A DNA stretch of 51,754 nt, taken from an uncultured Gemmatimonadales bacterium (GTDB taxonomy: Bacteria; Gemmatimonadota; Gemmatimonadetes; Longimicrobiales; Gaopeijiaceae). Below the pieces are notes generated by a model. It saw only the letters and a list, made by a program, of their open reading frames with translations. It was not told where the DNA came from and made no database searches. Below are positions 8,394-17,208 of the stretch, in pieces. Position numbers and translations under genes: made by a program. How positions within the stretch are numbered: the first letter of the stretch is position 1; every line of letters begins with the position of its first letter. Location: positions 1 to 51,754 of the forward strand of contig CALFPJ010000046.1 in assembly GCA_937919655.1 (NCBI GenBank), read 5' to 3'.

Positions 8394-8945
8394 CTACCCC
8401 AGCCACATCCCCTTGGTCGCCAAGAACGCGAACGCGGCAGCCGCGCCCAGTAGCGCCTCCCACTCGTTGTGGCGCAGGTACTGGCTGACACTGAACCCGC
8501 CGGAGACGTCGGCCTGTTCCGGCCGATACGCGGTCAGCCGGGGAACGACGGAGGGTACGTTCGCCTTGTAGTCGACGAATCGAGCCCCGAACAACTCGGT
8601 GAGCACCTCGTCTTCGAAAGCGAGAGTTCGGCCGTATACCACCAGATAGAAGATCAGAAACACGAGCGGCCACACCCAGTGGCCGCCCGCCCCAGTCACG
8701 CCCAGCCCGACGAGGAAGCTCCCGACGTAAAGGGGGTTCCGCGTGTAGGCGTAAGGGCCAGACGTCGTGAGGTCAGCGTCTTTGTGGATGGTGCCGGCGG
8801 CCCAGGCGCGAATCACAAGGCCAATCGCAGCGAGCACCGCGCCGGCCAACATCCAGGCCGTGATTGGGGTCGAGAACCACAAAAAAGGGAGAACCAAAAG
8901 CCACACGGCTCTGGTTCGGACTCTCCTGGGGTCCTTAATCGCCAT
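8394..8945 (-). CDS. Isoprenylcysteine carboxyl methyltransferase-like membrane protein
   Basis: A 183-residue integral membrane protein of the ICMT / phospholipid-methyltransferase superfamily, which uses S-adenosylmethionine at the membrane. The diagnostic block GPYAYTRNPLYVGSF is present at about residues 63-77, followed by the C-terminal acidic element F-E-D-E-V-L, a F-G-x-x-F-x-x-Y segment and the P-x-V-V-P-R-L element. About four hydrophobic segments are visible, including an extra one at the C-terminus. The protein is unlikely to methylate prenylated proteins in a bacterium; the real substrate is unknown. It is transcribed leftward and follows the DUF3108 gene by about 45 bp, so it may be part of that transcript. 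Confidence 0.8.
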   Translation of the reverse strand: MAIKDPRRVRTRAVWLLVLPFLWFSTPITAWMLAGAVLAAIGLVIRAWAAGTIHKDADLTTSGPYAYTRNPLYVGSFLVGLGVTGAGGHWVWPLVFLIFYLVVYGRTLAFEDEVLTELFGARFVDYKANVPSVVPRLTAYRPEQADVSGGFSVSQYLRHNEWEALLGAAAAFAFLATKGMWLG

Positions 8946-8990
8946 CCGCCAGGTACTCTGCGACAGCCCAGGGACAACCTGTGGGCTCGC

Positions 8991-9908
8991 TCACCGGCCC
9001 TGGATCGTGTCGGCCTGCGCCCGCTCCGCCCTTCCTGACGCAGCACGTTGGCGAGCGTCCGGATTCAGAGGCACACCCGGCTCGTACGACTTGAGGTACA
9101 ACTCCAAGGCCCCGGGAAACTTAGGGATATTCGACTTCATGTAGATCATGATCTTCCGGTCGTCGTCGGTGAGGTAGATCTCCGCCTCACCACCATCTCC
9201 GAACAACCCGTCAGTCTGGACGAGGGGCTGGATCACGATCGTATTGAATTCACCGCCGTCGACTTTTTTGACCTCGCGCCTCAGCACTTTGATCACTACG
9301 GGATTGCCGTCTTCCTTGAAGTAACGCGGGACCGTGTACGTGCGGCCGACCTCTAGCGTCATCTGGCGCATGAAGTAGATGAAAGAAATGTCATCCAGCG
9401 GGAAGGAGGATCCGAGCGGGCCATCACGGTCCGGCGACTCCTCCTCCTTGTCTTCGTTCACCCAAAGGTCTTCCGCAGGATACATCTCATAGTGACGGGT
9501 CCCGTGGTAACCCGTGTTGTTCATCAACTTTATGTAACGCCAACTCTGCAGCGTGCTAGTGTCAAAAAAGGTCGTGTCGGTATTGTGGACCTTGAAGCCC
9601 AGGATCGAGGCATCGATTTCCATCACAGCTCGGAATGTCTCGTTGCCGCGCACCGTATCGAGCGCCTCGATGGACATGTGACCCTCGCCGACATCAAAGA
9701 TCCCGACTTCCACCCGATACCGCGCGCGCTCACCGGGTCCAAACGGCACCTCAGCTGCCATTTCGTTCGTTGGATAAAAGGCCGCGAGACTGTCGAGTGC
9801 CGCTTGCGAGCGGACATTTTCCTGAGCATCGACGGACACCGGAGCCAGCACCCTACAAGCCAACACGGCCACAATTGCGCCGCCAAGGGCCCCGCAACGC
9901 GTGGTCAC
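8991..9908 (-). CDS. DUF3108 domain secreted protein
   Basis: A 305-residue exported protein with an N-terminal signal sequence (hydrophobic A-I-V-A-V-L-A-C stretch ending near V-D-A-Q). The rest matches the DUF3108 pattern: F-G-P-G-E-R-A-R-Y-R-V near the start of the mature part, a central beta-rich body with D-D-I-S-F-I-Y-F-M-R, and a late I-Y-L-T-D-D-D-R-K strand pair. DUF3108 proteins are predicted periplasmic or outer-membrane-associated beta proteins of unknown function. The GTG start (9908) overlaps the TGA stop of the upstream GT2 gene, so the two are translationally coupled, suggesting a shared envelope role. Confidence 0.85.
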   Translation of the reverse strand: MTTRCGALGGAIVAVLACRVLAPVSVDAQENVRSQAALDSLAAFYPTNEMAAEVPFGPGERARYRVEVGIFDVGEGHMSIEALDTVRGNETFRAVMEIDASILGFKVHNTDTTFFDTSTLQSWRYIKLMNNTGYHGTRHYEMYPAEDLWVNEDKEEESPDRDGPLGSSFPLDDISFIYFMRQMTLEVGRTYTVPRYFKEDGNPVVIKVLRREVKKVDGGEFNTIVIQPLVQTDGLFGDGGEAEIYLTDDDRKIMIYMKSNIPKFPGALELYLKSYEPGVPLNPDARQRAASGRAERAQADTIQGR

Positions 9909-10693
9909 GCCGCCTCCGTACGTTGCGCCCGCACCTCGCCTGACGCCCCCTCAGGCAGAGACTTCCAAAGGGATGCGCTTCGGAGCTTCGCCAATCCAAC
10001 GAACGTCTTCCAAGCCTGGAAACGAGAGTCCCGCATCTGTAGGTCGTACCGAAGCGACAGGGGCCACTCGGAAATTCGGCGCGCATGAGGTGCCAGTTTT
10101 CCCAACAACTCCACGTTCGCAGCCCAGCCCTCGGCCTCAATGAACCGCACGCTCACGGGTAGGTCGCGCAGCGCCTTCCGGAGCACGATCACCCGGTAGG
10201 CGCGCATACCCGTCAGTGGATCAGACACGGGCGACTTTCCGAAGACGCCACGCAGCAGCGCGCGCGCGAACCAGCGTACCATTTTAGGACCACGAGGCAG
10301 GTCGGGCCCGCCGGTCTCCACGGAGCCTGCGACGATATCCATTCCTCCCTCAAGCACCTTCACGAGCCCCACCACATCTGCAGGATCCTCAGTAAAGTCG
10401 CCTTGAAGTACGACGACACAGTCCCGCTTCGGATAGGGCGCTTCTTTCACGACCCAGCGGAGCAGCTTCTCGACCGACGGCGCGTACCCGATCTGCTCGT
10501 CCGACTTCAGGATCGTGAGCGGCAGCGCACGCTTGTATCGCTCAAGCACCGCGCCGGTGTCGTCAGTCGACGCGTCGTCATGCACGACCACGCGGTAGTC
10601 ACGGCCGAACTCGCCTAGGACCTTTCGCACCTTCCAAAGAAGGACACCGATAGTCGAGGCTTCGTCGTGGGCCGGAACGCAGATGTAGATCAA
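9905..10693 (-). CDS. Glycosyltransferase family 2
   Basis: A 262-residue GT-A-fold glycosyltransferase (GT2, dolichyl-phosphate-mannose-synthase-like). The N-terminal donor-site strand is I-C-V-P-A-H-D-E, followed by VVVHDDASTDDT and, in place of the usual DxD, VLQGDFTEDP. A later DPLTGMRAYR segment is typical of polyprenyl-phosphate sugar transferases. No C-terminal membrane segments are visible, so it is probably cytoplasmic or peripheral. The frame opens at TTG 10693 without an obvious Shine-Dalgarno. It is coupled by a GTGA overlap to the DUF3108 gene. A 161-nt palindrome lies just upstream, between it and lpxL. The donor and acceptor are unknown. Confidence 0.85.
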   Translation of the reverse strand: MIYICVPAHDEASTIGVLLWKVRKVLGEFGRDYRVVVHDDASTDDTGAVLERYKRALPLTILKSDEQIGYAPSVEKLLRWVVKEAPYPKRDCVVVLQGDFTEDPADVVGLVKVLEGGMDIVAGSVETGGPDLPRGPKMVRWFARALLRGVFGKSPVSDPLTGMRAYRVIVLRKALRDLPVSVRFIEAEGWAANVELLGKLAPHARRISEWPLSLRYDLQMRDSRFQAWKTFVGLAKLRSASLWKSLPEGASGEVRAQRTEAA

Positions 10694-10723
10694 GATCGCA
10701 CTGGGTACGAGGAATGGGTCCTA

Positions 10724-10884
10724 AGTGTGCTGTAACAGACGTTCGTTGAGCACCAAGAGTGCTGATGCGCCGCGCTGGCAAGGCGCGCCAACAAGGAATA
10801 GCAACGCTATTTTGCGGAAGAGCAACGAAGCCAGCGTGGATGCAGCGGCGCTCGAATGCAAACGAACCTCTGTTACAGGACACT
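10724..10884. repeat. 161-nt imperfect palindromic element
   Basis: The 308-bp gap between lpxL and the GT2 gene contains an element symmetric about position 10804. Its outer arms, 10724-10747 and 10861-10884, match as inverted repeats at 22 of 24 positions. A nested pair CGCTGGC (10773-10779) / GCCAGCG (10830-10836) and an apical hairpin AATAGC-AAC-GCTATT (10797-10811) share the same centre. The DNA or RNA could fold into one long hairpin. No target-site duplication, open frame or second copy in the window was seen. It could be a MITE-like element, a structured RNA or an attenuator. Confidence 0.7.
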
Positions 10885-11001
10885 GCATGCTGAGGTCGGG
10901 ACACGCCTGAACGTGCCACCGACCCAACGGCTTATACAGGTTCGGCCGGATGCGGTTCCGAAAACGCCTTGGCGACGATCCCCTCGTGGAAACGGACGTT
11001 C

Positions 11002-11919
11002 CTAACCGGGGACCGGACCTGAACCGGCGTCCGGCCTCTTTTTCCAACGTTTGTGGTGCCACAAATACTGCCCCGGAGCCCGGCGGATCGCGCGTTCCAA
11101 CGCTTGTGTGTGAGCCACAGTCAGCTGCCGGATGTCAAACGGCCGATCCCCCGTCGCCTCAAACTCAATGGGCTCGATGGTCACGGTGTAGGTCTGCCCT
11201 GGACCGGGATCTCGGAGCGGAATCGCAAGCATCATGGGCGCGCCGCTGCGCAACGCAAAAAGGGCGGGCCCTCGAGCGGTGGACGCCATCTTGCCAAAGA
11301 ACGGAACGAAGATTCCACCGCGGTGCGCGTTTTGATCCGCGAGAATGGCGACCGAGCGACCGGCGCGAAGGCTCTCCAATACCCGACGGGGCGCGACGTC
11401 CACATCAATCACACCCATCCCGATTCCAGCCCGAGCAGAGATGAGCGCCTCCCCGAAGCGGGAATTCTGCATGCTTTTTGCCACAGCATCGAACGGTACG
11501 CCACGAGCGGTGAAGCCGGCCGCCCCCACCTCCCAATTGCCCAAATGACCCGTCATCAAGATTACGCCCTTGCCGAGAGCCATCGCGGCCTCGAACGCCT
11601 CAAAGCCGACCATCGTGGTGCGGGACCGCAGCTGGTCACTGGTGAGCCTACTGAGACGAAAAATGGCCACGGTCTCGCGGCCCAGATGCAGGTAGCACTC
11701 CCTCGCCACGCGCCTACGCCATGCGTCCGACTCATCTGGGAACGCCAAGAGCAGGTGCTCGTCCACGACGCGTTTGCGAAGACGGAGCACGTAACCGGCG
11801 AACCAACCTGTGAGCGCACCCAGAGTCATGGACAGACGCTCAGGCACGAGGAACAGGACGCCGGTGAGCACGCGAAAGAGCCCAAACTCCAGGCCGTCCT
11901 TGAGAGGGTTCCGGCTCAC
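11002..11919 (-). CDS. lpxL: Lipid A biosynthesis acyltransferase (LpxL/HtrB family)
   Basis: A 305-residue late acyltransferase that adds a secondary acyl chain to Kdo-lipid A at the inner-membrane cytoplasmic face. It carries the catalytic HxxxxE box T-G-H-L-G-N-W-E (His125, Glu130), the D-Q-N-A-H-R-G-G-I-F-V-P-F-F-G block typical of this family, and the C-terminal Y-L-W-H-H-K-R-W-K-K-R-P. An N-terminal hydrophobic segment (about residues 13-45) would anchor it. The GTG start at 11919 overlaps the stop of the upstream msbA-like gene. Together the two genes make and export lipid A in one translationally coupled operon. Confidence 0.92.
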   Translation of the reverse strand: MSRNPLKDGLEFGLFRVLTGVLFLVPERLSMTLGALTGWFAGYVLRLRKRVVDEHLLLAFPDESDAWRRRVARECYLHLGRETVAIFRLSRLTSDQLRSRTTMVGFEAFEAAMALGKGVILMTGHLGNWEVGAAGFTARGVPFDAVAKSMQNSRFGEALISARAGIGMGVIDVDVAPRRVLESLRAGRSVAILADQNAHRGGIFVPFFGKMASTARGPALFALRSGAPMMLAIPLRDPGPGQTYTVTIEPIEFEATGDRPFDIRQLTVAHTQALERAIRRAPGQYLWHHKRWKKRPDAGSGPVPG

Positions 11920-13763
11920 GGTGTGGGCCCGGGGGCTCCGTCGAATTGGAGCTGGCAGAGACGCTGATACACCCCGCCTGCGGCGACCAAAGAAGCGTGG
12001 TCGCCGCGTTCGACCACACGACCTCCATCGAGCACGAGGATCTGGTCCGCGCTCTGCACGGTCGAGATCCGATGTGCGATTACGAATACGGTACGTCCCT
12101 CAAGTAGGTGCACAATAGCGTCCTGAATGAGACGCTCCGACTCCGTATCGAGCGCGCTCGTGGCCTCATCGAAAATGAGGATGGGTGGGTCGCGCAGTAA
12201 CGCCCGCGCGATCGCGATCCGCTGACGTTGGCCGCCGGACAACTCTACGCCTCGCTCACCGACCAGCGTGTCGTAGCCCTGGGGCATCTCGGACACGAAT
12301 TGGTGCGCGTGTGCGGCACGCGCCGCGGCAGCGATCTCCTCGTCTGTGGCGGAGGGCCGGCCGTAGGCGATGTTGGCACGCACAGAGTCGTGGAAGAGCA
12401 CGGTCTCCTGCGAGACAACCCCCATGAGCGCCCGCAGGTCTGCCGTTCGCACCTCTCGGATGTCCGTGCCGTCCACGGTGATACGGCCTGATCCGACCTC
12501 GAAGAACCGACCCAACAGGTCGACTAGCGTACTCTTCCCGGCCCCGCTCGGGCCGACCAGCGCGACGACCTCTCCGCGCTTCACCGAGAACGACACGTTG
12601 GAGACCACCGGCTCGGCATCACGGTATGCGAACGACACATCATCGAAGACGATCTCGTTTTCGAAGCTCGTCAGGGGCTTCGCCCCGGAGGCGTCTTTGA
12701 TCTCTGCGGGCGCATCGAGGAATTCGAAGACCCGCTCGGCCGCGACGAGCCCGGGCTGTGCGGTGGCGGGGAACTTGGCCACGATCTTCACCGGCGAGTA
12801 CAGCTTCATAGACAGACCAAGGAAGCCTACGAACTGCGCCCCGGTAATGTCGCCGCCGACCACGAGACGAGCTCCGAACCAGAGCAGGATGACCGTCCCG
12901 GCCGCCGCGAGCATCTCCGTGACCGGGGCGGCAAGGGCCCGTGCGAACTCGGCGCGCAGGAATTGCCTGAAGTAGTCTCCGGTCAGGCCACGGAAACGTG
13001 CCTTCTCACGCTCTTCTGCAGACGAAGACTTCACCAGACGGATGCCCGCGAGCGTCTCCTGAATGTGCGCGTTCACCTCACCCCCAAGGTGAAGGACCTT
13101 CCGATCGCGACGACGCAGGACGCCGACGAGCGGGCCCCAGATGATCATGGCGCCAGGGATCACGATGAACGCGGCAAACGTGAGCTGCCAGGAAATCAGA
13201 AGCATGGCCGCGACCGCTACTACGAACTCGAAGACCGCAGAGATGAGCCGAGCAAACTCAGCGGTGACGACCGTACGCAGCTGTTCGACCTCAGTGGTGA
13301 GGCGACTGACGATCTGCCCCATACGTACCCTGCCGAAGAATGACAGATCAAGGCCGACGAGGTGATCGTAGACCCGGTTGCGCAGGTCTCGATTGACACC
13401 CTGCTCGGCACGCGCGACAAGGTAGAGGCGAGTAAAGTGGAAGATGTTCTTCACAGCGAAGACGATCAGGATCAGGATGATGATCCGCCCGATCGCCACA
13501 AGTGGATCGCCGGAGAGATCGACCCAACGGTAGACCGTCGCATCGAGCAGTCGCTCCATCGCGGTCCCGGTCACCGTGGTCGCTGCGCCCCCGCTAATGA
13601 AGAGCGCCTCGATGAACGGGATCAGAAGCACATACACAGATGCATCCAGGACGGCAAACGCTGCGGTGGCCACAATCGCCACGGCAAGGACGCCGCTGTG
13701 CGGTTTCAAGAACGAGAGGATGCGCAAGAAGGTCGAGCCTCGCGCGTCTGCCGCCTGGCTCAT
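11916..13763 (-). CDS. msbA: MsbA-type ABC exporter (fused membrane and ATPase domains)
   Basis: A 615-residue half-transporter with an N-terminal six-helix membrane domain (about residues 20-340) and a C-terminal ATPase. The ATPase has Walker A GPSGAGKST (404-412), signature LSGGQRQR, Walker B I-L-I-F-D-E-A-T-S-A-L-D and a following H-R switch histidine. This architecture is shared by MsbA lipid A flippases and other exporters. Assignment to lipid A-core transport rests on the directly overlapping lpxL-type gene downstream. Upstream, its ATG overlaps the TGA of the porX-like gene (ATGA), so all three appear to be one operon. Drug or lipid exporters of the same fold are the alternative. Confidence 0.88.
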   Translation of the reverse strand: MSQAADARGSTFLRILSFLKPHSGVLAVAIVATAAFAVLDASVYVLLIPFIEALFISGGAATTVTGTAMERLLDATVYRWVDLSGDPLVAIGRIIILILIVFAVKNIFHFTRLYLVARAEQGVNRDLRNRVYDHLVGLDLSFFGRVRMGQIVSRLTTEVEQLRTVVTAEFARLISAVFEFVVAVAAMLLISWQLTFAAFIVIPGAMIIWGPLVGVLRRRDRKVLHLGGEVNAHIQETLAGIRLVKSSSAEEREKARFRGLTGDYFRQFLRAEFARALAAPVTEMLAAAGTVILLWFGARLVVGGDITGAQFVGFLGLSMKLYSPVKIVAKFPATAQPGLVAAERVFEFLDAPAEIKDASGAKPLTSFENEIVFDDVSFAYRDAEPVVSNVSFSVKRGEVVALVGPSGAGKSTLVDLLGRFFEVGSGRITVDGTDIREVRTADLRALMGVVSQETVLFHDSVRANIAYGRPSATDEEIAAAARAAHAHQFVSEMPQGYDTLVGERGVELSGGQRQRIAIARALLRDPPILIFDEATSALDTESERLIQDAIVHLLEGRTVFVIAHRISTVQSADQILVLDGGRVVERGDHASLVAAGGVYQRLCQLQFDGAPGPTP

Positions 13764-15337
13764 CCCCGCGGAGTCAGACTCGCAACGGGGACGATCATCT
13801 CTTCCGGGCTGATTCCGCCGTGCAGGAATGAATTTCGGTAGCGCGCCTGGTACTCACGCAGTTTAGTCGGATACACGAAAAAGAAGTCCTCCACCGCGAC
13901 CAGGTAGGTCATCCCCACACGCCCCTCAGGCAGCCGCAGATGCTTCGCATTAATCGTGCTGAAGGCGGTCGACGAGATCTCAGCCCGCAGGTCCTGACCA
14001 AATTTATAGCGCAGGTTGCTGGTCGCGTCGCGGCGCGCGAGGACCGTCGTCGGGTGCTGGCACAGAATGGACCCGTGGTCCGTGGTCAGGATCACCTTGT
14101 GACCCTGATGGGCGGCTTCCTTCAAGACGTCAAAGGCTGTGGATCTCTCGAACCACGAGCGCGTGAGGTCTCGAAGCGCCGCCTCGTCACGGGCCACCTC
14201 CATCAAGATCGGCGACTCGGAGCGCCCGTGGGTCATGAGGTCTACAAAATTAAAAACCAACGCGATGACCATGCCCGGCTTTTTGAGCGCCGACTTCACC
14301 CGTGCGCGCACCTGATCGCCTTGGCGGTCGGAGAAGATCTTCTCGTAGTGCACAGGGACGTCCCGTCCCGTCAGTCGCTTGAGCTGTTCGACGAGCAGTT
14401 CGTCCTCAAAGGCATTGAGGCTCCCCTCGTCGTCCGAAGAGTCCCACCATTCGGGCCGCTTCTTGGCGATCTCGTCCGCATACTGGCCGGAGAAGATCGC
14501 ATTACGGGCGTAGGGGGTGGCTGTCGGAAGGATCGAATAGTGGAACGATTCCTCGATGTCGAAATACGGCGACAAGAGTGGCGCGATCACACGCCACTGA
14601 TCGAGCCTCATGCAGTCGAGCACGACGAAGTAGACCGGGTCCGGGCCAAGCCGCGGCACGAGAAAATCCCTCACCAGATCCACGGACAGCCTCGGGCGGT
14701 CCGGCGAGTCCGCCATCCAGAGGGGATACTGCTCGATCACCCAGGTGCCGAAGTCCCGCCGCAGATCGTCCATCATGGAGCGGACCGTGTCGAGGAGGCC
14801 CGTCTCTCCGGCTTCCCCCAGGCGGATATGCCAGTCCGTGAGTTCTGTGAAGACCTTTGCAAAATCGGTCGGCGTACGCGCCTCCTGGCGGTGGACCGAA
14901 AGGAGTTGGAAGCGCGCCGCAAAATCCTGGGCGACCTGTTGTTGCCGAATGGAGGACCCCTCCAGAATCCGGGTGACCACGGACAGTACCTGGCGCGGAC
15001 TCGTCGGCTTCACGAGGTAGTCATCGACTCGGCGCCCGATGGCCTCGGTCATGGTACGGTCTTCTTCGGACTTCGTGACCATGACCACGCGCTGGTGTGG
15101 ATCCTCGCGGCGGATGATTTCCAAAACCTCGAGACCTGGGCGACCTGGCATCTGCTCATCGAGCAGTACGAGGTCATACGTGTTGGCACGCAGCAACTCG
15201 AGCGCGTCGTCGCCGTTCGAAATCGCATCGACGTGGTATCCGCGCGCCTGAAGGAAGAGCAGGTGCGGTTTGAGAAAGTGGATCTCATCGTCGACCCAGA
15301 GAATACGCTTGGCGGCCCGGGGGGTCTGAATGGTCAT
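13760..15337 (-). CDS. porX: PorX-type response regulator with PglZ phosphatase-like domain
   Basis: A 525-residue two-domain protein. Residues 1-125 form a CheY-like receiver (acidic pocket V-D-D-E, phosphoacceptor Asp60 in L-V-L-L-D-E-Q-M-P, a V-T-K-S segment and K-P switch). After a helical linker, residues about 200-520 form a PglZ/alkaline-phosphatase-like domain with D-C-M-R-L-D-Q-W, A-T-P-Y-A-R-N-A (probable nucleophile Thr), D-L-M-T-H and T-T-D-H-G-S metal-site motifs. This is the architecture of PorX, which in Bacteroidota controls type IX secretion and cleaves oligonucleotide second messengers. Here it begins a run with msbA- and lpxL-like genes through 4-bp overlaps. No porY kinase or T9SS gene is in the window. 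Confidence 0.9.
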   Translation of the reverse strand: MTIQTPRAAKRILWVDDEIHFLKPHLLFLQARGYHVDAISNGDDALELLRANTYDLVLLDEQMPGRPGLEVLEIIRREDPHQRVVMVTKSEEDRTMTEAIGRRVDDYLVKPTSPRQVLSVVTRILEGSSIRQQQVAQDFAARFQLLSVHRQEARTPTDFAKVFTELTDWHIRLGEAGETGLLDTVRSMMDDLRRDFGTWVIEQYPLWMADSPDRPRLSVDLVRDFLVPRLGPDPVYFVVLDCMRLDQWRVIAPLLSPYFDIEESFHYSILPTATPYARNAIFSGQYADEIAKKRPEWWDSSDDEGSLNAFEDELLVEQLKRLTGRDVPVHYEKIFSDRQGDQVRARVKSALKKPGMVIALVFNFVDLMTHGRSESPILMEVARDEAALRDLTRSWFERSTAFDVLKEAAHQGHKVILTTDHGSILCQHPTTVLARRDATSNLRYKFGQDLRAEISSTAFSTINAKHLRLPEGRVGMTYLVAVEDFFFVYPTKLREYQARYRNSFLHGGISPEEMIVPVASLTPRG

Positions 15338-15447
15338 GCGAAGAAGCTACAGGACGAGGCGGGCTGACCCCAGGGTAGCGACGGCACGTCGGGATTCAGC
15401 CAACTGGACCGGGGCGGCCGGCCGGACCTCAGCATGGGCTCGCGAGT

Positions 15448-15504
15448 GCACCGGATCATGGAGTGTGACGCGGCTCGGGTGCCATCCTACTCATGATCCG
15501 GTGC
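15448..15504. repeat. 13-bp perfect inverted repeat beside the arsC remnant
   Basis: GCACCGGATCATG (15448-15460) is repeated in inverse orientation at 15492-15504, with a loop of about 31 bases. The right arm covers the stop codon of the arsenate-reductase-like remnant. There is no T tract. It may be a terminator-like hairpin or a scar of rearrangement; the rest of the 15338-15490 gap shows nothing else. Confidence 0.5.
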
Positions 15505-15625
15505 GCTGACGTCCAAACACGACTTCGAGTCGGGTCCGGAGTTCATCGCGGATCTCCCGGAATGCCTCGACCTCCTCTTCCTGGGTCTCACCGGCTCCCG
15601 CTGGGTAGGGAAGCCCCCAGTGGGC
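15491..15625 (-). pseudogene. C-terminal fragment of an arsenate reductase / low-molecular-weight phosphatase-like gene
   Basis: The minus strand encodes A-H-W-G-L-P-Y-P-A-G-A-G-E-T-Q followed by a helix E-E-E-V-E-A-F-R-E-I-R-D-E-L-R-T-R-L and a stop. I read this as the C-terminus of a thioredoxin-coupled ArsC / low-molecular-weight tyrosine-phosphatase protein, whose ends typically read H-W-x-x-P-D-P-A and then a charged A-F-R-x-x-R-D-E-L/I helix. The catalytic Cys-x5-Arg N-terminus is absent: upstream of about 15626 the same strand is merely antisense to the ADOP fragment. The gene has lost its 5' part at the junction with the permease remnant. Family call is moderate, since only about 45 residues remain. 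Confidence 0.55.
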
Positions 15626-15627
15626 CC

Positions 15628-17197
15628 GCCAACCTTCTCCTGGTCCGTGCAGAGGGCCGTCAACGTGAATTGGCGTTGCGCGTCGCACTTGGGTGCCGCG
15701 CGTATGCAGGTCCTCCGCTCGTTCATGAGCGAGAGCCTGGTGCTCGCCGGGGTCGGTGGGATCCTGGGGGTCGTGGTCGCTACATTCGCCGTCAAAATCT
15801 CCCTCGCGTTTGTGCCGAGTGACATTCCCCGCATCGATGAGGTGGGGGTCGACATGCGGGTGTTGGGATTCACCGCGCTCATCGCGCTAGGATGCGCGCT
15901 CTTCTTTGGGTTCTTCCCGATGCTGCGATACGGGTCCGACAACCTGGCTGGACAGCTACGTGAAGGAGACAGTCGCGGGGCAACGGGCGGCAGGCAGCGT
16001 AATCGGCTTCGGAGCGGACTCGTCATTGTTCAGATGGCGCTCGCGATGGTTCTCCTGGGGGGTTCGGGTCTGATGTTGAGGAGCTTTCAGGCTCTGCGCG
16101 CGGTTGATCCTGGCTTCGACACCGAGAGGCGTCTCACGGCCCACCTGGGCATCCCTGCGGCAGAAATCACGGATTGGGGCGAGACCGAGGGCTTCTTCCG
16201 GCAGCTCCGAGAACGACTCAAGGCCCAGCCCGGTATCGAGTCCGTGGGCTTCGCGGAGTCGGTTCCGCTCGGAAGCGGTGCGGGCTATTACAGCATCGAA
16301 GTCGAGGACCACCCCAGAGATCCTGGGGCTCTCCCGATTTTCGCCAGCAACAACCAGGTCGGTGTGGGCTATCTGGAGACCATGGGCATCGACCTTCTGG
16401 ACGGACGCACGTTTCAGTCGGGCGACGGTGCTGAGGCCGCGCAGTCCGTGATCGTGACCCAGTCGTTCGCGGACCACTGGTGGCCCGGCACGAGTCCGCT
16501 CGGGCGACGCATGCGGCTCGGCTTCGGCCCGGAGGAGGAGTGGCACAACATCGTGGGCGTCGTTGCGGACGCACACTACACGAACCTCGAGGACACGCCA
16601 GCAGAGATGGTCTACTGGCCCACTACCGTGGGCCCCGCAGCCGAACCGCAAGCGATCGCCGACATGGACATCGTATTTCGGACGGCGACGGACCCGCTCC
16701 AGTTCGTCGAGATACTTCGCCGTTAGGTGCGGGGCCTCAACGCGCGCATCCCGGTGTCCAACCCGCTCACGATGGAGAGCGTGTACGCCACTGCGACCGC
16801 GCGCACCTCGTTCACGATGGTGCTCTTGGGGTCCGCCTCAGGCATTGCCCTACTGCTTGGGCTGGTGGGGATCTACGGCGTGATCTCCTATGTGGTGGCA
16901 CAACGAACAAGGGAGATCGGCGTGCGCATGGCTCTTGGTGCGACGGCTCCCTCGGTGAGGGGCATGATCGTCCGCCAAGGGATGGTGCTTTCCAGCATCG
17001 GCGTTGGCGTCGGTCTTCTGGCTGCAGGCGCCATGAGTTCAGTGATGGGCTCCCTGCTCTACGGCGTAAGCGCTACCGACCCGCTCACATACGGATCCGT
17101 GTCCGTGGCGCTGATCGCGGTCGCGCTGATCGCGAATTGGCTCCCCGAGCTGCGTGCGGCAGGAGTCGATCCGTCGAGCGCGTTGCGATCGGAGTGA
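15628..17197 (+). pseudogene. Truncated, frameshifted ADOP-type ABC permease with internal TAG
   Basis: This is the 3' part of an ADOP (MacB/FtsX-like duplicated permease, about 800 aa when intact). It begins abruptly inside the first FtsX domain: A-N-L-L-L-V-R-A-E-G-R-Q-R-E-L-A-L-R-V-A-L-G in one frame, then a one-base frameshift near 15690 into G-A-A-R-M-Q-V-L-R. The second MacB-like periplasmic domain follows (about 15980-16720), then an in-frame TAG at 16724-16726. The same frame goes on through the last FtsX domain (I-Y-G-V-I-S-Y-V-V, R-T-R-E-I-G-V-R-M-A-L-G-A) to a normal end D-P-S-S-A-L-R-S-E. So it carries a 5' deletion, a frameshift and a nonsense codon: not functional. Confidence 0.85.
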
Positions 17198-17208
17198 AGC
17201 GGCTAGAA

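Noticed and set aside
10724..10884. Integron attC recombination site
   Set aside because: The nested palindrome and TAAC/GTTA ends are reminiscent, but the right end GTTACAG does not fit the GTTRRRY core and there is no cassette gene or integrase nearby.
13940..15367. 475-codon open frame on the plus strand
   Set aside because: It is antisense to porX, rich in Arg/His/Gly as typical of GC-rich shadow frames, and has no recognisable motif.
15620..16726. Intact 368-residue permease
   Set aside because: Its first 20 codons are out-of-frame sequence, it starts in mid-domain and ends at a TAG beyond which the same frame goes on.
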